Shown: positions 48,844 through 57,595 of the stretch, in pieces
Layout of the letters: each line of letters begins with the position of its first letter
Position numbering within the stretch: position 1 is the first letter of the stretch
Source: an uncultured Lachnospiraceae bacterium
Lineage (GTDB): Bacteria > Bacillota > Clostridia > Lachnospirales > Lachnospiraceae
DNA: 58,918 nucleotides
Direction of reading: 5' to 3'
NCBI GenBank assembly: GCA_902476645.1
Contig: CABSEG010000009.1
Location: forward strand, 1-58,918
Notes under the pieces: generated by a model
Seen by the model: only the letters and a program-made list of their open reading frames with translations
Told to the model about the DNA's origin: nothing
Databases searched by the model: none
Program-made: the position numbers and the translations under genes

Positions 48844-48907
48844 CAATTCTTCCTGTTCAGTGGCGGGGAAGTATGTTAAAATGAGTAAGAAGAAAGGGGG
48901 TCTTTCT

Positions 48908-49519
48908 ATGGAACTAAAAAGGAAATTAATTATCACCATTGGGCGAGAATATGGAAGCGGCGGGAGAGCTGTGGCAGAGAAACTGGGAAAGACGCTATCT
49001 ATGCCAGTGTATGACAAAAATATGCTGACCATGGCCGCTCAAAAGAGCGGGATTGACGTGGAGTATTTGGCGTCAGAAGATGAACGTCTGACAAATCCTC
49101 TTTTTGAGCCTTATGTGCCATTTGGAGCGGAAAGCGGTTCTCTTGGTGAGAGGTTATTTGATATTCAGCGCAGGATTATCAAGGAGAAGGCAGCAGCCAG
49201 TTCCTCCATCTTTGTAGGACGCTGCTCCGATCAGATACTATCGGGATACGAGGATACGTTCCATTTTTTCATTTATGCACCCAGACTTCAGAGAATTAAA
49301 AGAATCATGGAGGTGGAACAGATACAGGAGTGCACCGCTGCGGAAAGAATCCTGAAGAAAGTGGATAAACAAAGAAAATCCTATTACCAATTTTTTACAG
49401 ATCAGAAATGGGGATCCACAGAGGGAAAGGATTTGATGTTAAATACCGGTACTCTTGGGGTGAATGGAGCGGCCCAGGTGATTTTAGACTTTCTCAAAGT
49501 AAAAGGATACGTGGAATAA
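48908..49519 (+). CDS. Cytidylate kinase-like protein
   Basis: A 203-residue P-loop protein of the AAA_26/cytidylate-kinase-like group. The ATG at 48908 has AAAGGGGG upstream; earlier in-frame ATGs would put that site inside the gene. It opens with IITIGREYGSGGRAVAEKLG, a P-loop variant with GSGG instead of GxGK[ST], followed by PVYDKNML and IFVGRCSDQIL. Such proteins are widespread in Clostridia, distinct from true Cmk, and their substrate is not established. Confidence 0.88.
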   Translation: MELKRKLIITIGREYGSGGRAVAEKLGKTLSMPVYDKNMLTMAAQKSGIDVEYLASEDERLTNPLFEPYVPFGAESGSLGERLFDIQRRIIKEKAAASSSIFVGRCSDQILSGYEDTFHFFIYAPRLQRIKRIMEVEQIQECTAAERILKKVDKQRKSYYQFFTDQKWGSTEGKDLMLNTGTLGVNGAAQVILDFLKVKGYVE

Positions 49520-49522
49520 TTG

Positions 49523-49554
49523 TTTGGGACAGCACTGCAAAGCGCTGTCCCAAA
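49523..49554. terminator. Bidirectional terminator between the kinase-like gene and argG
   Basis: TTTGGGACAGC (49523-49533) pairs with GCTGTCCCAAA (49544-49554), an 11-bp perfect stem serving two convergent genes. Confidence 0.75.
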
Positions 49555-49561
49555 GTATTTC

Positions 49562-50791
49562 TTAAATCTGATTTTTCTTTTTCAATTCAGCCATTTTCAT
49601 AGCACGAACTTTTAAGGGCAATCCAAACAGGGTGATAAATCCGTCTGCATCATGGTGATCGTAAAGGTCACCTGTTGTAAAGCTGGCCAGAGATTCACTG
49701 TACAGACTGTAGGGGGAGGTGGTGCCGGCCTTGATAATATTTCCCTTATAGAGTTTGAATTTCACTTCTCCGGTTACATATTCCTGCGTCACGTCCACAA
49801 AAGCCTGGATTGCTTCCCGCAGAGGCGTAAACCATTTTCCTTCATATACGATCTGGGCAAACTTATTACCCAAATCTTTTTTCACTTCCATGGTAGCCCG
49901 GTCTAATACCAGTTCCTCCAGTTGTTGATGGGCCTCCATGAGAATGGTTCCGCCTGGAGTTTCATACACGCCTCGGGATTTCATTCCCACAACCCGGTTT
50001 TCTACGATGTCTACGATTCCGATACCATGTTTGCCGCCCAGTTCATTTAATTTTGTAATAATCTGGGAGACTTTCATTTCTTCGCCGTTTAAACTGGTCG
50101 GGATTCCCTTCTCAAAGGTCATAGTTACATATTCTTCTTGGTCGGGAGCCTTTTGCGGTGTTACGCCCAGCACCAGGAGATGGTCATAATTTGGTTCATT
50201 GGCAGGATCTTCCAGTTCCAGCCCCTCGTGACTGATGTGCCAAAGATTGCGGTCTCGGCTGTAGCTGGAATCTGCGGAGAAGGGAAGATCGATGCCGTGT
50301 TTTCTACAGTACTCAATTTCATCTTCACGGGACTGCATGGTCCAGACATCTGTCATTCTCCATGGAGCAATGATCTTTAAATCCGGAGCCAAAGCCTTGA
50401 TAGCAAGTTCAAAACGAATCTGGTCGTTTCCCTTTCCGGTGGCTCCATGACAGATAGCAGTAGCGCCTTCCTTTCTGGCGATCTCTACCAACTTTTTAGC
50501 AATACCGGGTCGAGCCATGGATGTTCCAAGCAGATATTTATTTTCATAGATGGCCCCGGCTTTTACGCAGGGCATAATATAATCATCGCAGAACTCGTCA
50601 ATAATGTTTTCAATATATAATTTCGAAGCGCCAGACAACTTTGCGCGCTCTTCCAGACCGTTTAGCTCATTTCCCTGTCCACAGTCGATGCAGCAGCAGA
50701 TAACATCGTAGTCAAAGTTTTCCTTTAACCAGGGAATGACAGCGGTGGTGTCCAGGCCGCCGGAGTAAGCTAAGATTACTTTTTCTTTCAT
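49562..50791 (-). CDS. argG: Argininosuccinate synthase
   Basis: A 409-residue enzyme joining citrulline and aspartate with ATP. I start at 50791 (MKEKVILAYSGGLDTT), preceded by AGGAGG; the longer frame to 50881 runs through the promoter. The PP-loop AYSGGLDTT, the citrulline-binding GNDQIRFELA, and SYSRDRNLWHISHEG are all present, and length is typical. No argH follows; a shared terminator ends the gene. It is divergent from argCJBD, with operators between. Confidence 0.96.
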   Translation of the reverse strand: MKEKVILAYSGGLDTTAVIPWLKENFDYDVICCCIDCGQGNELNGLEERAKLSGASKLYIENIIDEFCDDYIMPCVKAGAIYENKYLLGTSMARPGIAKKLVEIARKEGATAICHGATGKGNDQIRFELAIKALAPDLKIIAPWRMTDVWTMQSREDEIEYCRKHGIDLPFSADSSYSRDRNLWHISHEGLELEDPANEPNYDHLLVLGVTPQKAPDQEEYVTMTFEKGIPTSLNGEEMKVSQIITKLNELGGKHGIGIVDIVENRVVGMKSRGVYETPGGTILMEAHQQLEELVLDRATMEVKKDLGNKFAQIVYEGKWFTPLREAIQAFVDVTQEYVTGEVKFKLYKGNIIKAGTTSPYSLYSESLASFTTGDLYDHHDADGFITLFGLPLKVRAMKMAELKKKNQI

Positions 50792-50869
50792 TTTGAAATA
50801 ACCTCCTGTGTATATAATGTATCGATGCACGGTTGCAGTTGCCCGGATGAGGACAAACGCACTAGGATT

Positions 50870-50898
50870 ACTATACATCAACTATCATAATTATGCAA
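50870..50898 (-). promoter_or_regulatory. Promoter for argG
   Basis: On the reverse strand TTGCAT (50898-50893), 17 bp, TATAGT (50875-50870). The -35 box overlaps the ARG-box-like palindrome. Confidence 0.7.
50884..50897. promoter_or_regulatory. ARG-box-like operator over the argG promoter
   Basis: The perfect palindrome CATAATTATG (50886-50895), read on the reverse strand as TGCATAATTATGAT, matches the ArgR/AhrC pattern TGNATAATTATNCA well. It covers part of the -35 box and the spacer, a position expected to give repression. Confidence 0.65.
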
Positions 50899-51003
50899 GC
50901 ATAAAATGATCGAAAAAAGTACAAAAAAAGAGACGATAAGGAATGATATTTGAAAATATAGGAATAAAAGATGAAAAAGGGCTTGAATAATGTTTGAATA
51001 AAA

Positions 51004-51017
51004 TGTATAATTATGCG
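51004..51017. promoter_or_regulatory. ARG-box-like operator upstream of argC
   Basis: TGTATAATTATGCG, close to the ArgR/AhrC pattern TGNATAATTATNCA, 28 bp upstream of the argC -35 box. Confidence 0.6.
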
Positions 51018-51045
51018 AACGAAAAGCATAAGGAACAAGAAACGC

Positions 51046-51074
51046 TTTACTTGAGAGATATGTTATTATATACT
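51046..51074 (+). promoter_or_regulatory. Promoter for argCJBD
   Basis: TTTACT (51046-51051), 17 bp, TATACT (51069-51074). Confidence 0.7.
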
Positions 51075-51191
51075 TTTCAGGTAAGCAGACGTGGAAGAAG
51101 ACAAAGCAGAAAACAACGGCAACCTTTATGATTATGAGTTCTCGCATAGGCGCTTTCGTGATAAATCAGACAAAAGGAGTGGAGGAAAAGA

Positions 51192-52229
51192 ATGAAGGCA
51201 GGAATTATCGGAGCCACAGGTTATGCAGGAGGAGAGCTTGTTAGGCTTCTCTTGGGCCATAAGGAAGTGGAGATTAAGTGGTTTGGATCCAGAAGTTATA
51301 TTGATGAGAAATATTCGAGTATTTATCAAAATATGTTTCAGATTGTAGAGGACGTCTGCAGGGATGACAATCTGCAGAAGCTGGCGGATCAGGTAGATGT
51401 GATTTTTACAGCTACGCCTCAGGGATTTTGCGCTTCCCATATAAATGAGGAACTTCTTTCTAAAGTAAAAGTAATTGATTTAAGCGCGGACTTTCGGATC
51501 AAAGATGTGAAGACTTATGAGAAGTGGTATCAGATCAAGCATGCTTCTCCACAGCTGATTGGAGAGGCAGTTTACGGATTGTGCGAAATGAACCGGGAGC
51601 AGATTAAACAGGCGAGACTTTTGGCAAATCCGGGGTGTTATCCGACTTGCAGCATTTTATCCATATACCCTCTGTTAAAGGAAGGGCTGATTGAGCCTTC
51701 TAGTATTATTATTGACGCCAAATCCGGCACATCCGGAGCAGGAAGAGGGGCAAAAGTGGATAATTTGTATTGCGAGGTTAATGAGAATATAAAGGCCTAC
51801 GGAGTGGGGAGCCATCGCCATACCCCGGAGATTGAAGAACAGCTTGGATATGCGGCCGGCCAAAACGTAACCTTAAACTTTACTCCCCATTTGGTTCCTA
51901 TGAACCGGGGAATTTTAGTGACGGCTTATGCGTCTTTAAAGACGGGGATCACGGAGAGTCGGGGAAGGGCCGCATCTGAGAAGTACTATGAGAAAGAACA
52001 TTTTGTACGGGTACTGGAACCTGGTGTGTGCCCTCAAACAAAATGGGTGAGGGGAAGCAATTATGTGGATGTTAATTACCAGGTAGATCCCAGAACGGGT
52101 CGGGTGATCATTATGGGTGCCATGGACAACCTGGTCAAAGGGGCAGCCGGGCAGGCTATTCAGAATATGAATTTGATGTTTGGATTGGATGAAAAGATGG
52201 GACTGACGCAGGTTCCCATGTTTCCGTGA
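51192..52229 (+). CDS. argC: N-acetyl-gamma-glutamyl-phosphate reductase
   Basis: A 345-residue NADPH enzyme, third step of ornithine synthesis. The Rossmann start GIIGATGYAGGELVRLL, the catalytic Cys in LLANPGCYPTCSIL and the GSHRHTPEIEEQLG block match family 1 ArgC. TGGAGG precedes the ATG. It is the first gene of the argCJBD order common in Firmicutes, and its stop is 14 bp before the argJ start. Confidence 0.96.
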   Translation: MKAGIIGATGYAGGELVRLLLGHKEVEIKWFGSRSYIDEKYSSIYQNMFQIVEDVCRDDNLQKLADQVDVIFTATPQGFCASHINEELLSKVKVIDLSADFRIKDVKTYEKWYQIKHASPQLIGEAVYGLCEMNREQIKQARLLANPGCYPTCSILSIYPLLKEGLIEPSSIIIDAKSGTSGAGRGAKVDNLYCEVNENIKAYGVGSHRHTPEIEEQLGYAAGQNVTLNFTPHLVPMNRGILVTAYASLKTGITESRGRAASEKYYEKEHFVRVLEPGVCPQTKWVRGSNYVDVNYQVDPRTGRVIIMGAMDNLVKGAAGQAIQNMNLMFGLDEKMGLTQVPMFP

Positions 52230-52243
52230 AAAGGAGAATGAAT

Positions 52244-53464
52244 ATGAGAGAAGTAGAAGGAGGAGTCACTGCGGCCAAGGGGTATCAGGCGGCAGGAATC
52301 TTTGCAGGAATTAAAAAGGATAAAAAAGATATGGCCATGATCTACAGCAAAACCCCCTGCCACGCGGCAGGAACTTTTACCACGAATCTGGTAAAAGCGG
52401 CTCCTGTAAAATGGGATCAGCGTTTGGTGAGAGAATATGAGACAGCCAGGGCCATTGTGATCAACAGCGGCATAGCCAATGCCTGCACAGGACGGGAAGG
52501 AGAACGGTATTGTGAAGAGACGGCAGCGGCGGTGTCGCGGATATTTGGAATTCAAAAGGAGGAGGTGTTTGTGGCTTCCACCGGAGTGATCGGCGCCCAG
52601 CTTCCCATAGAGAAGCTAAAAAAAGGAGTAGCCACCATGGCCTCTCTTTTGTCAGATACACCGGCGGCGGCCTCCCAGGCGGCAGAGGCGATCATGACTA
52701 CGGATACGGTGAAAAAAGAAGTGGCTGTATGTGTGGAATTGGGAGGAAAGGCAGTGACGGTGGGAGGAATGTGTAAAGGTTCAGGTATGATTCATCCCAA
52801 TATGTGTACGATGTTAAGTTTTGTAACCACGGACGCTGCAATCTCAAAGGAAATGTTGCAAAAGGCACTGTCAGAGGATGTGAAGGATACCTATAATATG
52901 ATTTCGGTGGATGGGGATACCTCCACAAACGATACGGTATTGCTTTTGGCCAACGGACTGGCTGGAAATCCGCAGATCACGGAGGAAAATGAAGATTACC
53001 AAACTTTTCGGAAAGCACTGAACTATGTCAATACCAGGCTTGCCAAGATGCTGGCCGGTGACGGAGAGGGAGCCACAGCCCTCTTTGAAGTGAAGGTAAT
53101 AGGAGCCTCTTCTAAGGAGCAGGCTGTAACTTTGAGCAAATCGGTGGTATCATCCACTCTGACCAAGGCAGCCATCTTCGGACATGACGCCAACTGGGGC
53201 AGAATCCTCTGTGCCATGGGATATTCCGGAGCTTTCTTTGATCCGGAGCGGGTAGATCTGTATTTTGAAAGTGAGGCAGGAACGTTGCAGATCATCAAAG
53301 ATGGCGTGGCTACGGACTATAGTGAAGAAAAGGCCACAGAGATTTTATCCGGGAATCAGGTAACGGCGATTGTGGATGTGAAAATGGGTACGGCTCAGGC
53401 CACAGCCTGGGGCTGCGATCTTACCTATGACTATGTGAAAATCAATGCGGATTACCGCTCTTAA
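52244..53464 (+). CDS. argJ: Bifunctional ornithine acetyltransferase / N-acetylglutamate synthase
   Basis: A 406-residue precursor that cleaves itself into alpha and beta chains. The autocleavage site lies in GMIHPNMCTMLSF, with the conserved Thr that becomes the new N-terminal nucleophile. Other ArgJ blocks are VINSGIANACTG, VFVASTGVIGAQLP and GHDANWGRILCAMGY. It recycles the acetyl group from acetylornithine to glutamate, so ArgB is the expected feedback step. I start at 52244 (MREVEGG) because AAGGAG lies 8 nt before it. No stand-alone argA is present. Confidence 0.95.
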   Translation: MREVEGGVTAAKGYQAAGIFAGIKKDKKDMAMIYSKTPCHAAGTFTTNLVKAAPVKWDQRLVREYETARAIVINSGIANACTGREGERYCEETAAAVSRIFGIQKEEVFVASTGVIGAQLPIEKLKKGVATMASLLSDTPAAASQAAEAIMTTDTVKKEVAVCVELGGKAVTVGGMCKGSGMIHPNMCTMLSFVTTDAAISKEMLQKALSEDVKDTYNMISVDGDTSTNDTVLLLANGLAGNPQITEENEDYQTFRKALNYVNTRLAKMLAGDGEGATALFEVKVIGASSKEQAVTLSKSVVSSTLTKAAIFGHDANWGRILCAMGYSGAFFDPERVDLYFESEAGTLQIIKDGVATDYSEEKATEILSGNQVTAIVDVKMGTAQATAWGCDLTYDYVKINADYRS

Positions 53465-53508
53465 GAAAGAGATTCGGGAAAGCAGCAGATAAAGGAGGGT
53501 ACAACAAC

Positions 53509-54393
53509 ATGGAAGATATGGAGAATTGGCTGCAAAAGGCGGGCGTCTTAAATGAAGCTCTGCCCTACATACGGAGGTTTCACGGTAAAATCATTGTAGT
53601 GAAATACGGGGGAAGCGCCATGGTGGATCACGAACTGAAAAAAAGCGTGATTCGGGATGTGGCCTTATTGAAGCTGGTAGGTTTTCGACCCATTGTTGTT
53701 CACGGTGGCGGAAAAGAGATTACGAAATGGACCAAAAAGCTGGGAATTGAAACCCAGTTTGTCAATGGACTTAGAGTAACAGATAAGCCTACCATGGAGG
53801 TGGCTGAGATGGTGCTCAATAAGCTGAATAAGGGCTTAGCATCCATGATGGAAAAGGTGGGGGTGCACGCTGTGGGTATCAGCGGAAAAGATGGTTCTAT
53901 CCTCCGGGTAGAGAGAAAGCTTTCCAATGGAGAGGATATAGGATATGTGGGAGAGGTCAAGCATGTGGATCCAAGCCTGCTTCAGATCCTTTTGGATAAC
54001 GACATCGTGCCTGTGATCTGTCCTATTGGTTCGGATGACCATTTCCACTCTTACAATGTAAATGCTGACGATGCGGCTTGTGCCATAGCCACGGCGATGG
54101 GGGCATCTAAACTTGCATTTTTAACGGACATTGAGGGGGTATACCGAGATCCTCTGGATAAGTCCACGCTGATCTCGGTTTTAACGATACCGGAGGCGGA
54201 GAAACTGATGAGTGACGGAAACGTGGGCGGAGGTATGCTACCGAAAATTCGCAATTGTGTGGATGCCGTCAAGTCTGGTGTATCCAGGGTACATATCCTG
54301 GATGGACGTATTGAGCATTGCCTTCTCCTAGAATTTTTTACGAACAAAGGAGTAGGGACAGTGATCATCGGGGATGAGGAGGAGGTATCATGA
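53509..54393 (+). CDS. argB: Acetylglutamate kinase
   Basis: A 294-residue amino-acid kinase. It has KIIVVKYGGSAMVD, the substrate loop VVHGGGKEIT, and the nucleotide-side GGGMLPKIRNCVDAVKSGV. An extra N-terminal helix (residues about 3-25, WLQKAGVLNEALPYIRRF) and the length above the 258 of E. coli fit the hexameric, arginine-inhibited type; this agrees with acetyl recycling by ArgJ. AAAGGAGGG precedes the ATG. It overlaps argD by 4 bp. Confidence 0.96.
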   Translation: MEDMENWLQKAGVLNEALPYIRRFHGKIIVVKYGGSAMVDHELKKSVIRDVALLKLVGFRPIVVHGGGKEITKWTKKLGIETQFVNGLRVTDKPTMEVAEMVLNKLNKGLASMMEKVGVHAVGISGKDGSILRVERKLSNGEDIGYVGEVKHVDPSLLQILLDNDIVPVICPIGSDDHFHSYNVNADDAACAIATAMGASKLAFLTDIEGVYRDPLDKSTLISVLTIPEAEKLMSDGNVGGGMLPKIRNCVDAVKSGVSRVHILDGRIEHCLLLEFFTNKGVGTVIIGDEEEVS

Positions 54394-55598
54394 AAAAAAC
54401 AGCCAGGGAATATATACAGCAGACGGAGAATGCGGTGTTGCACACCTACAATCGGTTTCCTGTTGTGTTGGAAAGCGGGCAGGGTGTCTATTTAACCGAT
54501 GTGGAGGGGAAAAAATATTTGGATTTTGGAGCCGGTATTGCTGTTTTTGGATTGGGATATCATTATCCAGGATATGATGAGGCACTCAAGGACCAGATTG
54601 ACAAGCTGATTCACACGTCAAATCTTTTCTACAGTGTGCCGATGGCGGAGGCGGCTCAAAAGCTGGCAGAAGCCAGTGGTATGTCCAAGGTTTTTTTCAC
54701 CAACAGTGGAACCGAAGCTGTGGAAGGAGCCATTAAGGCAGCCAGAAAATATGCCTACAATAAGGAGCAAAGAACAGATCATGAAATTATTGCTATGAAT
54801 CATTCTTTCCATGGGCGCAGCGTAGGAGCCCTTTCCGTCACCGGAAATCCCCATTATCAGGAGGCTTTTAAACCGCTGATGGGTGGTGTTCGTTTTGCCG
54901 AATACAACGATCTAGATAGCGTAAAGGAGCAGCTTACGGAGAAAACCTGTGCTATTATTCTGGAGACAGTGCAAGGGGAAGGCGGGATCTACCCGGCCGA
55001 AAAAGAGTTTTTAGAGGGTATAAAACAGATCTGTGAGGAACGGGATATTTTGTTGATTCTGGATGAGATTCAGTGCGGCATGGGAAGAACCGGAAGCCTG
55101 TTTGCCTGGCAGGAATTTCAAGTGGAGCCGGATATTATGACTTGCGCAAAGGCTCTTGGATGTGGGATTCCGGTGGGAGCCTTTGTATTGAACGAAAAGA
55201 CGGCAAAGGCATCACTGGAGCCTGGAGATCACGGGACCACCTATGGTGGGAATCCTCTGGCCTGTGCAGCCGTATCAAAAGTGCTGGATATTTTCAAAGG
55301 GGATCGCATCCCGGAACATGTGAGGTCATTGACGCCTTATCTGGAGGAAAGACTGGATGCCTTGGTGAAGGACTTTGGATTTATAACAGCGAGAAGGGGT
55401 ATGGGCTTTATGCAGGGCCTGGTTATCGAAGGCAGGCCGGTGGGACAGATCGTTACGAGAGCGTTGGAACAGGGGCTCATTGTGATGTCTGCGGGAACCA
55501 ATGTACTGCGGCTGGTGCCTCCGCTTGTGATCGAAAAAGAGCACATTGATGAAATGGAAAAAATTTTAAGAGATGTATTTTTGCTTTCAGAATCATAA
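54390..55598 (+). CDS. argD: Acetylornithine aminotransferase
   Basis: A 402-residue class III PLP aminotransferase forming N-acetylornithine. Seen are YLDFGAGIAVFGLGY, SGTEAVEGAIKAARKYA, LILDEIQCGMGRTGSLFAWQ (PLP-contact Asp), the Schiff-base Lys in TCAKALGCGIPVGA and HGTTYGGNPLACA. Such enzymes may also act on succinyldiaminopimelate, but the arg operon makes acetylornithine the main substrate. It ends the operon at a strong terminator; argF and argH are elsewhere. Confidence 0.95.
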   Translation: MKKTAREYIQQTENAVLHTYNRFPVVLESGQGVYLTDVEGKKYLDFGAGIAVFGLGYHYPGYDEALKDQIDKLIHTSNLFYSVPMAEAAQKLAEASGMSKVFFTNSGTEAVEGAIKAARKYAYNKEQRTDHEIIAMNHSFHGRSVGALSVTGNPHYQEAFKPLMGGVRFAEYNDLDSVKEQLTEKTCAIILETVQGEGGIYPAEKEFLEGIKQICEERDILLILDEIQCGMGRTGSLFAWQEFQVEPDIMTCAKALGCGIPVGAFVLNEKTAKASLEPGDHGTTYGGNPLACAAVSKVLDIFKGDRIPEHVRSLTPYLEERLDALVKDFGFITARRGMGFMQGLVIEGRPVGQIVTRALEQGLIVMSAGTNVLRLVPPLVIEKEHIDEMEKILRDVFLLSES

Positions 55599-55628
55599 TA
55601 TTTGGACAGGATGTTTAGGATAAACCAG

Positions 55629-55662
55629 AGGGGCCAAAGTTTTTTGGCCCCTGTATTTTTTT
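55629..55662 (+). terminator. Intrinsic terminator after argD
   Basis: AGGGGCCAAA (55629-55638) pairs with TTTGGCCCCT (55643-55652), followed within 3 nt by a run of eight T. Confidence 0.92.
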
Positions 55663-55672
55663 TGAAAAAACA

Positions 55673-55698
55673 GTAACCTTTTGCATGATTTTATCCTC
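55673..55698 (+). promoter_or_regulatory. Possible ECF-sigma autoregulatory promoter
   Basis: GTAACC (55673-55678), then 16 bp and CCTC (55695-55698), just upstream of the sigma gene. AAC is the usual core of ECF -35 elements. The match is weak. Confidence 0.3.
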
Positions 55699-55735
55699 TA
55701 ATAGTCAGAAAGGAAAAGAAAGGAGGCCCCTGGAT

Positions 55736-56290
55736 ATGGAAAAAAAGGAAGAGATACCTATTTCTCTTATCAAACGGGCGATTCGGGGAAATGACCGGGC
55801 ATTCGAGGTATTGATGGAGCAGTATAAGGTCTATCTCTATCGGGTTGCATACTGTCATTGCAAGAACCAGGAGGATGCCCTGGACGCGGTACAGGAATGT
55901 GTGACGGCAGCTTATCTGAATATCGGGAAGGTGCACTCTCCGGAATATTTTCGAACCTGGCTGACCAAAATTCTAATCCATGCAGTTCAAAAGGAAAAAA
56001 AGAAGGCCGCTTTGCGGGCGGAGGTTCCTTTTGAGGAAGGGTGGGAAAGAACGGCGGAAGAGGGAATTTTGCCGGAAGAGCGGATGGATTTATATCACGC
56101 TATTGACGCATTGCCCCAGAAGTACCGTAGCATCATTATTTTAAAGTATTTCAATGATTTTAAAATCAGCGAGATCGCCCAGGTGATGGAGATGCCAGAG
56201 GGAACAGTGAAAGGCTTTTTGAGTAGGGCCAGAAAAATGTTAAAAGAGAGATTAGAAGGAGGCAGTGCATATGAGTCAGAGAGCGTATGA
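55736..56290 (+). CDS. ECF-type RNA polymerase sigma factor
   Basis: A 184-residue sigma-70 family protein with only regions 2 and 4. Region 2 holds DRAFEVLMEQYKVYLYRVAY and EDALDAVQECVTAAYLNI; region 4 holds ALPQKYRSIIILKYFNDF with helix-turn-helix KISEIAQVMEMPEGTVKGFLSRARKML (split motif). The ATG at 55736 has AGGAGG 9 nt upstream; an in-frame ATG at 55685 does not. It overlaps the anti-sigma gene by 20 bp, the usual arrangement for a partner-controlled sigma factor. Confidence 0.93.
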   Translation: MEKKEEIPISLIKRAIRGNDRAFEVLMEQYKVYLYRVAYCHCKNQEDALDAVQECVTAAYLNIGKVHSPEYFRTWLTKILIHAVQKEKKKAALRAEVPFEEGWERTAEEGILPEERMDLYHAIDALPQKYRSIIILKYFNDFKISEIAQVMEMPEGTVKGFLSRARKMLKERLEGGSAYESESV

Positions 56291-57497
56291 TCAGATTCCG
56301 ATTCCGGATGGATTGGATAATGCCCTGAAAAGAGGATTGGAAGAAGGAAAAAGATTAAAGAGGATTCGCAAAAGAAGGAGAAGACTGGCAGGGATTGGAG
56401 GCGTTGCGGCAGTATTTGCCGTGTCTGTTGGGATTTGCTATTCAAATCCGGCTCTCGCTGGAAAAATTCCGCTAATCGGACATATTTTCCAGAAAGTAGA
56501 ACAGTCCATTCCCTATCCGGGAGATTATTCCAACAAATCCAGCGTGCTACAGGAGACGCAAAAGACGCCGGGAAAAACAGAAAAAAGACAGAGGGAGGGA
56601 AATCAGAAGGATAAGGAACCGGTCTACACTGCATCTGATCAGGGAATGACTCTGACGGCTTCTGAGGTTTACTGGAATGCCACCCAGATCAACCTTACCG
56701 TTGCGATGGAATATGACAAAATGGGAGAGATGGGATTTTATCATAATGGATATGAGCGCCAATCCTACGACACTGTTCAGATGATGGGGAGAATTCTGAT
56801 CAACGGAAAAGAGGTGAGCGCGGAGTTGGATTTGGAGGGAAGACAGACTGATGAGAACACATTTGCCGGCGTGGGAAGGATCTCAATGGATCTGCCAGAG
56901 AATGTGATGAAAGAGGATCTCACACTTGAAATCTGTATAGAGCAGATCTGGTGGAATGATGTGACCAAGGCCTATCAGGGGCAGGAAGGAGCCAGCAGCT
57001 ATAGTTCAGCCCGCTACTGCGAAGGAGAATGGAATTTAAGGATCCCGGTTTCAGATGTGGCGCAGGCGGATACAGATGTGCAAAAGATTCCACTTCAGAA
57101 AACCAATGAGCAAGGATTTGGCTTTGGAACTCTGACTGTGACAGATTATGAGGTAGCCGTGGAACTGATACAGCCCGATTGGGATTTGCAGCAGAAGAGG
57201 GAGTTCTACCAAGAGGTGAAGGCGCAAGCTCAAAGCGCACTGGGGCAGGAGGCAGCAGAGCGTTTTTATGCAGACGCCTGGCTGGAGCCTGAGGATGAGC
57301 TGCACTGTGGCGTTGCAGCCTTCGACCAGGATGGAAACAGGCTGGAAAATGTTACCGAGAATTCCTTCCAGATTGAAGGTAAAACCATCACAAAGGTGAG
57401 CCTGTTTTTGCTGGCAGATGATATTACAGCTATTAAGGCAGATGATCCAGAACAGATCCAGGCCTGTGCTCTTTTTAAAATGGAAGTCGAGCTTTAA
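56271..57497 (+). CDS. DUF4179-type membrane anti-sigma factor
   Basis: A 408-residue protein. A short cytoplasmic N terminus (about residues 1-45, probable sigma-binding part, rich in Arg/Lys just before the membrane) is followed by one transmembrane segment (about 43-61) and a DUF4179-like start (PALAGKIPLIGHIFQKVE). A Lys/Glu-rich linker leads to a large extracellular domain. AGGAGG lies 8 nt before the ATG at 56271. Pairing and 20-bp overlap with the ECF sigma gene support an anti-sigma role; the signal sensed outside the cell is unknown. Confidence 0.87.
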   Translation: MSQRAYDQIPIPDGLDNALKRGLEEGKRLKRIRKRRRRLAGIGGVAAVFAVSVGICYSNPALAGKIPLIGHIFQKVEQSIPYPGDYSNKSSVLQETQKTPGKTEKRQREGNQKDKEPVYTASDQGMTLTASEVYWNATQINLTVAMEYDKMGEMGFYHNGYERQSYDTVQMMGRILINGKEVSAELDLEGRQTDENTFAGVGRISMDLPENVMKEDLTLEICIEQIWWNDVTKAYQGQEGASSYSSARYCEGEWNLRIPVSDVAQADTDVQKIPLQKTNEQGFGFGTLTVTDYEVAVELIQPDWDLQQKREFYQEVKAQAQSALGQEAAERFYADAWLEPEDELHCGVAAFDQDGNRLENVTENSFQIEGKTITKVSLFLLADDITAIKADDPEQIQACALFKMEVEL

Positions 57498-57527
57498 CAG
57501 AATAAAACTCCTTTTTTGGAGAAAACT

Positions 57528-57566
57528 AAACGAGATGAAATGCGTTTTGCGGGTTTCATCTCGTTT
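57528..57566 (+). terminator. Perfect 13-bp inverted repeat after the anti-sigma gene
   Basis: AAACGAGATGAAA (57528-57540) and TTTCATCTCGTTT (57554-57566). The T tract is inside the stem rather than after it; it probably ends the sigma operon. A small CTCC-N6-GGAG hairpin lies just before it. Confidence 0.7.
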
Positions 57567-57595
57567 GCCATAAATCAGGAAAAGGAGTTTTGAAG

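Larger units (their letters stand above)
50792..51191. promoter_or_regulatory. Divergent argG-argC control region
   Basis: A 400-bp region without genes. It holds the argG promoter, the argC promoter and at least two ARG-box-like palindromes, each listed separately. Between 50900 and 51000 there are further TGAATA and GAATAAA half-site-like words in AT-rich DNA. The argC leader (51075-51191) has no convincing riboswitch or leader peptide. Confidence 0.7.

Noticed and set aside
51075..51191. Leader peptide ahead of argC
   Set aside because: A frame starting near 51128 exists but lacks an RBS and overlaps argC; no arginine codon run is seen.
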